The notes below the pieces were generated by a model that searched no databases, was not told the DNA's origin, and saw only the letters and a list, made by a program, of their open reading frames with translations. The position numbers and the translations under genes are program-made. 64,000 nucleotides of DNA from Bacteroides sp. (lineage in GTDB: Bacteria; Bacteroidota; Bacteroidia; Bacteroidales; Bacteroidaceae): positions 1 to 64,000 of the forward strand of contig NZ_JAQVBV010000015.1 in the NCBI RefSeq assembly GCF_028690125.1, given 5' to 3'. Of the stretch, positions 8,839-17,709 are shown in pieces; the stretch's first letter is position 1, and each line of letters begins with the position of its first letter.

Positions 8839-10320
8839 TTATTTAATGGTACGAGTGGCGGACACTACACGATTATCTTTTCTTTTAATGAGCAGACAAA
8901 GCCCTAGAAAAGTAAATAATCCATTGAGTATTAGTAGCTCGTAACTAATTTGATATCCACCGAACCATGCTTCGGAATTACTTTGCAGGATGTAGCAAAG
9001 TATCGGAGAAAGAATAGCTACCAGTGGAATGTATTTATCGTTTATTTGTTTTTTGGTGAAAATACCGAAAGCGAACAGACCGAGAATTGGTCCGTAGGTA
9101 TAGCTGGCTAACGTATATACAGCGTCGATAACACTTGTATTATTGAGCAAACCGAATACGAATATGACAATCCCCATAATTACAGCCATGCCGACGTGAA
9201 CCCGTTTACGAAGTTTACTCAGAACCGTTTCTTCTTTGTCTTTCGCGTGTAGTATGTCTACCGTAAAGGAAGTAGTCAGAGCTGTTAATGCTGATCCGGC
9301 AGCGGAGTAGGCTGAGGAAACTAGTCCTACGATAAATAGGATTCCGACAATGCCGGGGAAATAACTACTGGTTGCTACCATCGGAAAGAGTTCGTCACTC
9401 TTTGCAGGGACCGTTAGTCCTTGTTGTGCAACGAAAGTATAAAGCAATACTCCCAGCATCAGGAACAGTAAGATAACAAAGAATTGTGAGATACTACTGG
9501 TGATCATGTTCTTTTGGGAGTCTCGGAAGTTTTTGCAACTCAGGTTACGCTGCATCATATCCTGATCTAAACCATTCATTGCGATGACAGTGAAGATTCC
9601 TGCCAGAAACTGTTTGAAGAAATATCGCTTGTCATTGATATCGTCAAAAAAGAATATACGAGACAGGTCGCTGTTGGAAATAGTGCTAAGCATCCCTCCC
9701 AAGTTGAGTCGCAAATCGGAAGTTATATAGTAGATACACAATACGACGGAAACAACCAGACAAAACGTTTTTAGAGAATCAGTCCAAATAAGTGATTTCA
9801 CTCCTCCACGAAAAGTATATAGCCAAACTAATGCTACTGTGATAGCTACATTCAATAAGAACGGAAGATGGAATGGCTCGAATACAAGTAATTGAAGCGT
9901 AAGGCATACCAAGAATAGGCGGACAGCTGCTCCCAGCATCTTCGAGATGAAAAAGAACCAAGCTCCTGTTCGGTAGGATGAGGTTCCGAAACGGTTTTCC
10001 AGATACTCGTAGATAGACACCAGATTCATCCGGTAGAAAAGAGGGACAAGTATAAAAGCGATAATGAACTGACCTACAATAAATCCGAGTACCATTTGAA
10101 GATAAGAAAAACAGCTGCTTGCTACCATGCCCGGTACAGATACAAAGGTGACTCCGGAGATGGTGGAACCTATCATTGCAAAAGCTACTACATACCAGCT
10201 TGATTTACGGTTACCTACAAAGAATCCCGCATTGTCTGCTTTCCGTCCCGCAATGTATGAAACGGTAAACAATAGTGCAAAATAGGCAATGATGGTAATG
10301 GTTACGGCAATTGGACTCAT
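8839..10320 (-). CDS. sodium:solute symporter (SSS family)
   Basis: Inner-membrane transporter of 493 aa with about 13 hydrophobic segments. The N-terminal SYIAGRKADNAGFFVGNRKS and AFAMIGSTISGVTFVSVPGM are typical of SSS proteins, as is SSAYSAAGSALTALTTSF near residue 340. First gene of the operon that runs down to murQ, so it may import a cell-wall amino sugar, a sialic-acid-like compound or a related solute. The substrate cannot be read from sequence. A -7 promoter box lies 27 bp upstream of the ATG. Confidence 0.85.
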   Translation of the reverse strand: MSPIAVTITIIAYFALLFTVSYIAGRKADNAGFFVGNRKSSWYVVAFAMIGSTISGVTFVSVPGMVASSCFSYLQMVLGFIVGQFIIAFILVPLFYRMNLVSIYEYLENRFGTSSYRTGAWFFFISKMLGAAVRLFLVCLTLQLLVFEPFHLPFLLNVAITVALVWLYTFRGGVKSLIWTDSLKTFCLVVSVVLCIYYITSDLRLNLGGMLSTISNSDLSRIFFFDDINDKRYFFKQFLAGIFTVIAMNGLDQDMMQRNLSCKNFRDSQKNMITSSISQFFVILLFLMLGVLLYTFVAQQGLTVPAKSDELFPMVATSSYFPGIVGILFIVGLVSSAYSAAGSALTALTTSFTVDILHAKDKEETVLSKLRKRVHVGMAVIMGIVIFVFGLLNNTSVIDAVYTLASYTYGPILGLFAFGIFTKKQINDKYIPLVAILSPILCYILQSNSEAWFGGYQISYELLILNGLFTFLGLCLLIKRKDNRVVSATRTIK

Positions 10321-10346
10321 TTTGTGCTATTTTCATTTCTTTACTA

Positions 10347-10354
10347 CAAATGTA
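10347..10354 (-). promoter_or_regulatory. -7 promoter box for the symporter-to-murQ operon
   Basis: On the minus strand this reads TACATTTG, a full match to the Bacteroides TAnnTTTG -7 element, 27 bp before the symporter ATG. No convincing TTTG -33 box was seen. Confidence 0.55.
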
Positions 10355-10375
10355 GATAAAATCTCATAGATATAC

Positions 10376-11680
10376 TTACTCTTGAGAGTTTTTTATTCCG
10401 GGAGTACCTCCTGTAGCATTTTTCGAGGAGGTCCAGTTCTTACTGAAAGCAGAAGCTAGCTCCGGTGACTTCTTCTCCAGCGATACACCTTGTTTCCTTT
10501 TTCGGTCGGTATGTGTCTGATCGGAATAACTGCATTTGTCAATAAGCCGGGACTGCTCTTCGTTGGTTACTATGGCGAGGTGACCTCCTGCATTGTTTAT
10601 GCGTGGAAACTTTGCCGTTTCTATCATTGTTTCTCCACTTACTTTATGCTTTTTAATCAAAGTACTTGCTGATTTGGTGAAACAAATATACCCATGAGGT
10701 GGAATATTTATGACTTGACTACCGTCAGATGGTTCTAATACCGCTGTTGTAGTAGTTTGCGTCGCACCGGATTCATCGGCAACATATCTTAATAATTTGA
10801 ATGGTGGAATAGAAACTATATTATCCGAAGGATTATAAAGCTCTATATATTCTGCACCGTCTGTTGCATTGTCATACATGACTTCATTGAATACCAACAG
10901 ATTTCTCACCTCTTCCGGATAACTAGGTATACCAGTATCTTCCGGATTGTCCGGTTCATCGGGAGTCTCGGGATTGTCGGGAACCTCTTCCGATCCGTCC
11001 GGATCAGTCGTTGTTTCCACTTCATTCGAGATCTGAATGTGATGAAACGTGAATCCGTCGCAACGGCTTTTGGTATAAACACAGTATATCCCACAATATT
11101 CAGAATTCTGTATACTTGTATCTTTTATTTGTTTTTCTTTTGTATATTCATTTTCTGATTCTAGTCGTGTCCAGAAAGTCCAGTAACCATTGTTGTCACA
11201 TTCCACTTTGATATACAGCTTTGGAGAGTTGTTTCCTTTCATTAATTCTCTCCCTGAGGCAAGTAAGATGGATTTATCCTCATTCTGACGATAGAGAGCG
11301 ACATTATCTTTAGCCCCGCCAATCTGGATATAATAACCATTTAAAACATTGGATAAAGTTTCAGTGGAAGAAGTAAGATAAAAGCGGGCATAATTATTGG
11401 CAGAAGGGTTGAAAGTCAGTTTCACTCCGAATTCCCAACGGGTATTTCTTACAGAAGAAGAAGGGAAAGCAAGATAGGCTGTTCCGGCAGCTTCTTGTGG
11501 GTCGTCCAGTCGTATCCCTTCTTTCGAAGTAATTGTAAATTTGTCGGTTTCTCCCGACCAGGATAGTTGGGTGGTTGAATCTCCATCGTCTCCTTTTGCA
11601 CTTTCCTCGTCTTCAATATGCAGTGCACAACTGCTAAGTATAAAGCAACTTATAAAGCCGAAAATCTTATAAATTTTCAT
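10376..11680 (-). CDS. lamin-tail-domain lipoprotein
   Basis: 434 aa surface or periplasmic lipoprotein; lipobox LSSC (Cys18). Residues about 45-215 form a beta-rich domain with aromatic and Gly residues, of the type often preceding lamin-tail domains in Bacteroidetes. Residues about 225-255 are an acidic Pro-rich linker (PDNPETPDEPDNPEDTG). Residues about 262-434 are the lamin-tail domain (LLVFNEVMYDNATDGAEYIE, then NIPPHGYICFTKS, ending GGTPGIKN). The role is unknown; lamin-tail domains in bacterial secreted proteins are thought to bind nucleic acid or other ligands. Monocistronic, with its own -7 box. It marks the left edge of the conserved flank before the accessory island. Confidence 0.78.
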   Translation of the reverse strand: MKIYKIFGFISCFILSSCALHIEDEESAKGDDGDSTTQLSWSGETDKFTITSKEGIRLDDPQEAAGTAYLAFPSSSVRNTRWEFGVKLTFNPSANNYARFYLTSSTETLSNVLNGYYIQIGGAKDNVALYRQNEDKSILLASGRELMKGNNSPKLYIKVECDNNGYWTFWTRLESENEYTKEKQIKDTSIQNSEYCGIYCVYTKSRCDGFTFHHIQISNEVETTTDPDGSEEVPDNPETPDEPDNPEDTGIPSYPEEVRNLLVFNEVMYDNATDGAEYIELYNPSDNIVSIPPFKLLRYVADESGATQTTTTAVLEPSDGSQVINIPPHGYICFTKSASTLIKKHKVSGETMIETAKFPRINNAGGHLAIVTNEEQSRLIDKCSYSDQTHTDRKRKQGVSLEKKSPELASAFSKNWTSSKNATGGTPGIKNSQE

Positions 11681-11747
11681 ACGATTTGATTTTTTTCTTT
11701 CTTGCCGTATGGGCTTTTCTCGATTTCGGCTTTTATTTATGATACCG

Positions 11748-11755
11748 CAAAGGTA
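11748..11755 (-). promoter_or_regulatory. -7 promoter box for the lamin-tail lipoprotein
   Basis: Minus-strand TACCTTTG matches TAnnTTTG, 68 bp upstream of the lipoprotein ATG and just after the end of the S41 peptidase gene. Only the -7 element is clear. Confidence 0.45.
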
Positions 11756-11819
11756 TAAAAAGATATCATGAGGTTACTGCTTTTTTAAGTAGAACTTATG
11801 AATTTTTCTCTGAAAATGT

Positions 11820-13565
11820 CTATGGTTTAAGTTTTATCTGATTGTTTATATATTTTACAGCAGCCTCCAATACTTCGTCACGTCCTTCACGAATCCCTTG
11901 AATGGTACTTTTGACTTCGATATCCGGTATAATACCGATTTGCTGGGTTTCGGATTTGTCGGGATAATATACACCGAGTCCGGTAAACGTGACAAAAAGA
12001 TAACCTGGTAAAGCGATGTTTGTAATATTACCATCTGCACCTGCTGTTTGGCTTCCCATTACGATTGTGTTAGGTGTACATCTATACTTCATAGCCATAA
12101 ATTCTGCATGACTTTGCGTAACTTCATTTACTAAAATGACTTTTGGACCCTGGTAATAATTTTTATTTTCTTTTCCCTCTTTGATGATTCTCTGAAATGT
12201 AAATAGTCCCGGATACAAAGCACTGACATAAGTCGCTCTTCCAAAATCAGTAGGTGATGGATATAAAAGTTCGTAATTCCAATATCCTTTTATTTTAGAT
12301 GACGATGGGTAATTCCGTAAATCGATGATGACTCCTTTTTCTTTAATATCTGTAGGCATCTCTCCACCAGTAGCACTACCCATGTATAAATATAAGATAT
12401 CTGAGGGCAAAGAGGTGATAAGTGGCAGATTTTCCTTAAAGAAGCTCATTTTTATACTGTCTTTGTGGATGCACTTGATTACTTTCTCCAATACTATGCC
12501 ATTTCTTTCATATTCCACTTCAAGTTCTTTTTCATTAGTCCATAATAGATCGAGTGTTGCTATGTCTCTAAGTAATGCCGTTTTATTTGAACTTGGTCTG
12601 TATGGAGTCAGACGTTTAACAAAGGAGTCTATCGGCTCATCTTTAATACGCAATAAGATATCTCCGACTTGTAAAGTACTATCTACAGGTCCTCGGTAGC
12701 CATACTGCTTTTTATGATATTTTGTTACCATCGCTTTTCCTTCGACAAAACGCACCATGACAGGTATTAGATATTTATTTCTCTTACGGTTGCCATAAAC
12801 ATTTGTATGCGAGTCATGTATCTCTGTTGCAAGTCTCATAACTGCGCTTTCGTAGTCATCTCTGTTGGCAATATTTAAAAATAAAGGAATATAATCAGTC
12901 AGTGTTTCATTCCAATCTTTCTTGAGTAGATACTTGTAGGGGAAATAGTATTGAACTACATTCCATAAACGAAACAAGGAAAGAAGCTGATAACTTGTAT
13001 TGGGAAATTCACATTCTGGATACTTTTTTTCATTTCTGAAGAATTTTGTTGGCAATTCACTCCACATTGCATAGTAACTGAAAGTATCTCTTTCCGCATT
13101 ATATATCTTCTTTAGTTTAGTGGCTAATGGCGTTCCTAAATTGGCATCGTCTTTTATCCAATCGATGTCCGGGTACATTTTGACTGAATTTGGCAAAAGC
13201 GCTTCTTCAAATCCTATTTTCATGGCAATATCGAATTTGTTCACCCATTCTGTTAGTATTTCATTACGCTTTTCTTTAGATGGCACACAATTGAAAGATG
13301 GTATTATGGAAAATAATTCTTTGTCCCAATCATATTTTCCGGCACGTACTTCCGGATGATAGTATTTCATAAATCCCCAGATCTTACATAATAAAGCTAA
13401 GTTCTCTACATTTGAATAAATCTGTTCTTTTGTAGGTGTTTCAGAAATATCATGCTGAGGCTGGTCCCATGTTTTATCTTTTGAAAGAACAATATTAGAC
13501 AGAATTATAACTATTAGAATTGTAGCAAAACTAAATACGTAACTTTTCTTTTTCATAATTCTCAT
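11820..13565 (-). CDS. S41-family (tail-specific) peptidase, exported
   Basis: 581 aa. An N-terminal hydrophobic segment (SFATILIVIILSNIVL) follows a short basic start, indicating export. The middle contains a PDZ-like stretch (GYRGPVDSTLQVGDILLRIK) and the C-terminal third the S41 peptidase core, with the likely nucleophile Ser485 in EVTQSHAEFMAMKY. A Lys base of the CtpA type is not obvious, so it may follow the tricorn-like variant. Last gene of the RiPP-like locus, 94 bp after the TlpA-like gene. A role in processing or degrading the exported peptide is inferred from position only. An ATG nine bases in (Met4) is an equally possible start. Confidence 0.82.
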   Translation of the reverse strand: MRIMKKKSYVFSFATILIVIILSNIVLSKDKTWDQPQHDISETPTKEQIYSNVENLALLCKIWGFMKYYHPEVRAGKYDWDKELFSIIPSFNCVPSKEKRNEILTEWVNKFDIAMKIGFEEALLPNSVKMYPDIDWIKDDANLGTPLATKLKKIYNAERDTFSYYAMWSELPTKFFRNEKKYPECEFPNTSYQLLSLFRLWNVVQYYFPYKYLLKKDWNETLTDYIPLFLNIANRDDYESAVMRLATEIHDSHTNVYGNRKRNKYLIPVMVRFVEGKAMVTKYHKKQYGYRGPVDSTLQVGDILLRIKDEPIDSFVKRLTPYRPSSNKTALLRDIATLDLLWTNEKELEVEYERNGIVLEKVIKCIHKDSIKMSFFKENLPLITSLPSDILYLYMGSATGGEMPTDIKEKGVIIDLRNYPSSSKIKGYWNYELLYPSPTDFGRATYVSALYPGLFTFQRIIKEGKENKNYYQGPKVILVNEVTQSHAEFMAMKYRCTPNTIVMGSQTAGADGNITNIALPGYLFVTFTGLGVYYPDKSETQQIGIIPDIEVKSTIQGIREGRDEVLEAAVKYINNQIKLKP

Positions 13566-13659
13566 TTTTTTGAATAATAAAACTTTATGGTAGGTATGAA
13601 TATTATTTGTTGCATATTATTAGGGTAACTCTTATAGGTACTTTGTGATTCCAATCATT

Positions 13660-14853
13660 TTATTTGAGAATTTCATTTAATTCGTCTAACTGTTGATTAT
13701 TAATGTATTCCCACTTCTTTATTACTTTTCCTGTTTTATCTATTAATACGAAGAATGGGATTGCATCATAGTTGTATAGCTCTGCTAAATTGTTTCCGAA
13801 CTTATTATTATTCTCTTGTTTGCCTGTATCTAAACTTAATATTTGTGGCCAGGCATTCAGACCATTTTTTTGCAATGTTTTGTGCCAATTGTTTTCGTCT
13901 GTATCCAGAGATATGCCGATAATGGTTAGTCCTTTGTTACTATATCTTTTATGTATTTCCTTTATTTTCGGAACCTCTTTTAAACAAGGTTTACACCAGC
14001 TTGCCCAAAAATCCAATAATACATAAGTCTTGTTCTTATAATCAGATAATCTGATCGTATCTCCGGACGCACTTTTTCTGATAAAATCAGGTGGATAGTT
14101 TCCTATAGAGGTCATTCTTAGGATACTATCTTTATATGCTTGTTCTTCAATCTCTTTATGTGCGAGTTTGCCCATTATGCTGTTTTTACTTTGTACGGGC
14201 AAGCTGTTATAAATATTGCGAATGGAGTCTATTGAAATCTCCATTCCGGAAATAAAGGATAATAAGTGTGGTGTAATCTTGAAAGATGGATGTTTTACTG
14301 TGAAATCAAAACATATTTCATTCATTTGTTTATGATTGGCTTCATTGGCTTCATCTATATTTGCTATAGCATGATTGATTGAATCTCTAATTGGGGAATC
14401 TTTTTTTGATTGATCTTTTTTCCTTGATAAACTATTAACGTTGTCTATTAGTTCATAATAATATTCCATAAAGGGTTGCAACTGTTTTCGGAGTTCGATA
14501 TTTTCACTTTCTACTTTAGTACCGGTCAGCTGATACCTGTAAGGTTTGTTGGCGTCGATAAACAATTGCATATGGGTTGGCTCAATGTATAAGTGAATCA
14601 TCCTATTAGGAAAATCGAGTCTGACCGCTGTGGTTTCTTCAATGTCTCCCTGAAATGAAAATTTCCCCTTTATTACTTTGGCAGAATCGTCGATCCGAAT
14701 CCATTTATTTTCTTTCAATATCGTATATGAGAACTCTATTGTAGTATTTTCTGCTATATTGATAATTGTACCCTCTAATAAGAAGGGACGAGCATAAATA
14801 CTATTGCTAGATAGCAATACAACTATTAGAATAATATGAAATAATAGATTCAT
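13660..14853 (-). CDS. TlpA/AhpC-like thiol-disulfide oxidoreductase with N-terminal DUF4369-type domain
   Basis: 397 aa exported protein: signal peptide about residues 1-21 (LLFHIILIVVLLSSNSIYA), a beta-rich DUF4369-like domain at about 23-130, a charged helical linker, and a thioredoxin-fold domain at about 253-397. The active site is WCKPC (Cys287, Cys290) within LLDFWASWCKPCLKEVPK. Such proteins reduce or shuffle disulfides in the periplasm. In a locus whose precursors are Cys-rich, a redox partner for the exported peptide is a reasonable inference. It starts 4 bp after the beta-propeller gene, so the two are co-translated. Confidence 0.85.
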   Translation of the reverse strand: MNLLFHIILIVVLLSSNSIYARPFLLEGTIINIAENTTIEFSYTILKENKWIRIDDSAKVIKGKFSFQGDIEETTAVRLDFPNRMIHLYIEPTHMQLFIDANKPYRYQLTGTKVESENIELRKQLQPFMEYYYELIDNVNSLSRKKDQSKKDSPIRDSINHAIANIDEANEANHKQMNEICFDFTVKHPSFKITPHLLSFISGMEISIDSIRNIYNSLPVQSKNSIMGKLAHKEIEEQAYKDSILRMTSIGNYPPDFIRKSASGDTIRLSDYKNKTYVLLDFWASWCKPCLKEVPKIKEIHKRYSNKGLTIIGISLDTDENNWHKTLQKNGLNAWPQILSLDTGKQENNNKFGNNLAELYNYDAIPFFVLIDKTGKVIKKWEYINNQQLDELNEILK

Positions 14854-14857
14854 TGTC

Positions 14858-16075
14858 TCATTCTTTAAATTTGATCAACATTAATACCGGATTGTCATCT
14901 TCTATCAATTTCGAAGCAATCTCTTTCAGCTCTCCTTTCAATTTGTTAGTACTATATGCTTGAAGTAAATAATCGGGATACATCAGGCAATAACTCGTAT
15001 TGTGAAGTGAACCTACACCAATCAGATTAATATAGCGTTTATTAGAATCATCTTTGTTTAATAAATTGAGCTGGTAGAAATCGTTAACCTTTTTATCATA
15101 AACCATCGAATTTTGATTTAGTTTTCCTTCTGCTTTCTTCTCAACAGCATCGATAAAAACATATCTATTGGTAAAAAAAGAAACTCCCACTAACATTGGA
15201 GGAGTCATTTTATGCGCTGACGGTTTTTTTATCATTATAGGCAATAACTTCTTATTCTTTAAGGAATAAAGAGTATCATCGGCGAAATCACTGATCAGAA
15301 TATCCAGAGTGTTTTGCGCTAAAGGGAGTATATTCATAGAAATACTTGATAGTGATTTGGCGTTCTGTGTTAGATGGGTTCTGTTGCCCATTCTATTTGG
15401 TATATAATAATCTAAAGGTATTAATTCTCTTGTCTGTTTTGAAATAAAAAAATAAGGATTGTCTCTAATAGCGACATCTTCCTTGCTTAGTTCTCTTCCT
15501 GAAATTTCCTCTGATATATCCATGAAGTAATAATTATTAAAAAATAGATGGTCTTTATCATAGTTTATCATATAGCCTGAAATAATTTTTTTTGGTAAAA
15601 TTAATCTGCGCTTAAACTTCCCATTAATTGAATAGACATTAATCTGGGTATTAATTTCAAGGCTTCCGATGTACAATTCTTCCTTGTCTTCATCCAGAAT
15701 GACATTATATATTGAATTGTATTCTTCAGGTCCACCTCCTGAATGATTGAAAGAATATAATCTTTTTCCTTGCCGATTGAAAATAAGGATCTGACCATCT
15801 GGATTATGATAAATGATATCTTTTTTTGAAACTGCATCTGGAGAAAAACGAACCAAAGTGCTATCATTTGTTTCTAATGGAATATATTCTATGTTAGCAA
15901 TGTCTGCAATATCTATTGCCTTTTTGGGGTTCTTTGTTATGTCTATGCCCACTAGACCTTTGATGTTAATCTTTTTTGAATTATTTGTAGATTCAGTAGA
16001 ACCTCCTGTCTTAGGCTTAGTAGAACTGTTCTTTAAAGTTAATATGCATAATGCTATAGTGATCAGATGTTTCAT
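14858..16075 (-). CDS. six-bladed beta-propeller protein, copy A
   Basis: 405 aa, of the 6-bladed beta-propeller (NHL-like, PF17170/DUF5128-type) group common in Bacteroides peptide clusters. Features: DITKNPKKAIDIADIANIEY, PLETNDSTLVRFSPDAVSKK, blade repeats, and an end EDDNPVLMLIKFKE that all three copies in this locus share in form. It is a close duplicate of the protein at 20223-21428; the middle of the two genes is almost identical at DNA level while the ends differ. The N-terminus has a signal-like stretch (MKHLITIALCILTLKNSSTK), but where copy B has a lipobox Cys this copy reads Asn-Ser-Ser, so it may not be lipidated. Function unknown. Confidence 0.75.
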   Translation of the reverse strand: MKHLITIALCILTLKNSSTKPKTGGSTESTNNSKKINIKGLVGIDITKNPKKAIDIADIANIEYIPLETNDSTLVRFSPDAVSKKDIIYHNPDGQILIFNRQGKRLYSFNHSGGGPEEYNSIYNVILDEDKEELYIGSLEINTQINVYSINGKFKRRLILPKKIISGYMINYDKDHLFFNNYYFMDISEEISGRELSKEDVAIRDNPYFFISKQTRELIPLDYYIPNRMGNRTHLTQNAKSLSSISMNILPLAQNTLDILISDFADDTLYSLKNKKLLPIMIKKPSAHKMTPPMLVGVSFFTNRYVFIDAVEKKAEGKLNQNSMVYDKKVNDFYQLNLLNKDDSNKRYINLIGVGSLHNTSYCLMYPDYLLQAYSTNKLKGELKEIASKLIEDDNPVLMLIKFKE

Positions 16076-16239
16076 GATGTATTATAATTAAAGTATGAGG
16101 AGCTCTTATTAGCTTGTCATCATGACACTGCTGGAGAAGACTTCGTAATTGTATATCTCACCTAACCTGATCCTATCTGAATTCTTATAGGAGTGTTGTT
16201 CATAGCTTTTTTATGTGTTTTATTTAAGAGCTGATGAAA

Positions 16240-17511
16240 TTATTTAAGAACTTGCTCTACATCATGGAAAGTCATAACTTGTAATACCGGATTATCTTTC
16301 TCATTCAGGTGTTTGATGATTTCTTTTAATTTGTCGTCACCATGTTCATCTCCTGCCATAAATAAGTCACGTACCTGTCTTGGACGGACGGCAATATAGG
16401 GACTTTGTGTTGTATCCCAATTTTGGATTTGTGGATAATTATCGAGTAGAGCCCAATAAATTTTATCTGAGAAATCAGTCATCTTGTATATTTGTTTTTC
16501 TTTCTTGTCGTAAATATAGAAACGTTGTTTAATTTCTGGTTTATAACGATAAGAACGTAAAATATTAAACATTAAGTAACGTTTGGTTTCAATAGTAGGA
16601 TGGGCTTGTGCAAAAGTTGTTCCGTAGTCGCTTATATCAATTATACGTGGACTAATACTAAGATCCCGTTTAATTTCGAATATTGTATCATTTTGGAGGT
16701 TAGACAGAAATACTCCTTGTGGTGTTTTTATTAAAGAACCGTATGCTAGCATACTGAATGCTTCGTCGGGTAATTTTACATTAAAATGGATGGGTAGATC
16801 AAAGACTGTACTTCCGTCCTTTTTGCGAGTAACGGAATATTGTGGACCTTGAGTAACAGAGTATTCTGATCCGTTAGGAGTACTTTGGAAGTGTTGAAAA
16901 AAATTAAGAAGAAGTGAGTCGTTTAATTCAACTATTTCAAATGCGAAGTTAAGAAATGTTCGTTTAAAATTTCCTTCCAGATCATATACTTGAGTTCTTC
17001 TTCTAACCCAGTCCTGTATAAAGATCTCTTTATATAGAGTGTCTACTATATAGTTACCTATATTTATATAATCTTCTGGACCTTCTCCTTCTCTGTTTAT
17101 TTTATTTAAAAATGTTCCGTCTTTCTTAAATATATAGAGTTCTCTATGAATTTCCTGTAAATATATACGATCTGATGTGACGAAAAAATCATTTCCTCTC
17201 CAAGAAGATTTCACCTTCAATATGGTAGAATCATTCATTTTAAGGGGAATATAAGAAACCTCTGCTAGATCACTTAACTTTATTTTTGTCTCAGGATAAT
17301 TTTCTTTTTCATCAAATATAAATGGCTTTTCACCATCGTACCAAGGTTGTTCTGTTTCTACTTGTGAGGATTCTGTTTTTGTTGTTGTCGAAACTGGGGT
17401 TGTTTTTTTTCCGGAGCATCCTACTAGTAAAATGATAATTGTAATGAAAGGTAATAGTGTTTTTATACCTTCAGTCCATATTTGATGAGTTGTCTTATGA
17501 ATGTTGCTCAT
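16240..17511 (-). CDS. six-bladed beta-propeller lipoprotein, divergent copy
   Basis: 423 aa. Long N-region then hydrophobic segment and lipobox LLVGC (Cys32), so a lipoprotein. The body has the same plan as the two other propellers: KIKLSDLAEVSYIPLKMNDS at the start and EKDNPVLQVMTFHDVEQ at the end, with repeated beta-rich segments including the conserved EGPEDYINIGNYIVD-type blade. Sequence identity to copies A and B is low outside these motifs, so this is an older paralogue. It lies between the pseudo-radical-SAM gene and copy A. The role is unknown; repeated occurrence beside radical SAM peptide genes suggests periplasmic binding of the product. Confidence 0.72.
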   Translation of the reverse strand: MSNIHKTTHQIWTEGIKTLLPFITIIILLVGCSGKKTTPVSTTTKTESSQVETEQPWYDGEKPFIFDEKENYPETKIKLSDLAEVSYIPLKMNDSTILKVKSSWRGNDFFVTSDRIYLQEIHRELYIFKKDGTFLNKINREGEGPEDYINIGNYIVDTLYKEIFIQDWVRRRTQVYDLEGNFKRTFLNFAFEIVELNDSLLLNFFQHFQSTPNGSEYSVTQGPQYSVTRKKDGSTVFDLPIHFNVKLPDEAFSMLAYGSLIKTPQGVFLSNLQNDTIFEIKRDLSISPRIIDISDYGTTFAQAHPTIETKRYLMFNILRSYRYKPEIKQRFYIYDKKEKQIYKMTDFSDKIYWALLDNYPQIQNWDTTQSPYIAVRPRQVRDLFMAGDEHGDDKLKEIIKHLNEKDNPVLQVMTFHDVEQVLK

Positions 17512-17632
17512 AGCTTTTATTTGTGTATTTAAAGTCTTTAGGTTTTATTTTTTTTAAATATAGTATTAAATTTAGTGTATCTGTTATAAGTTGATTGAAG
17601 TTTGTAATAGATTAACAGATCAACTATATATA

Positions 17633-17693
17633 TGCAAGCAATTGTTTTTTTAATTTACACGAGAGATGTACTTAAGAAAACAATTGCATTGCT
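17633..17693 (-). terminator. hairpin after the pseudo-radical-SAM gene
   Basis: Near-perfect inverted repeat (AAAACAATTGCATTGC against TGCAAGCAATTGTTTT, one bulge) with a ~30 nt loop, 17 bp after the stop of the gene ending at 17710. It lacks a strong U-tract on the minus strand, so it may attenuate rather than fully stop transcription into the propeller gene. Confidence 0.4.
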
Positions 17694-17709
17694 TTTTACA
17701 AAGCTTCCT

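Noticed and set aside
16076..16239. Possible third short peptide (MNNTPIRIQIGSG) on the minus strand between the propeller genes
   Set aside because: Only 13 codons, no leader or Cys pattern; no support for it being real.
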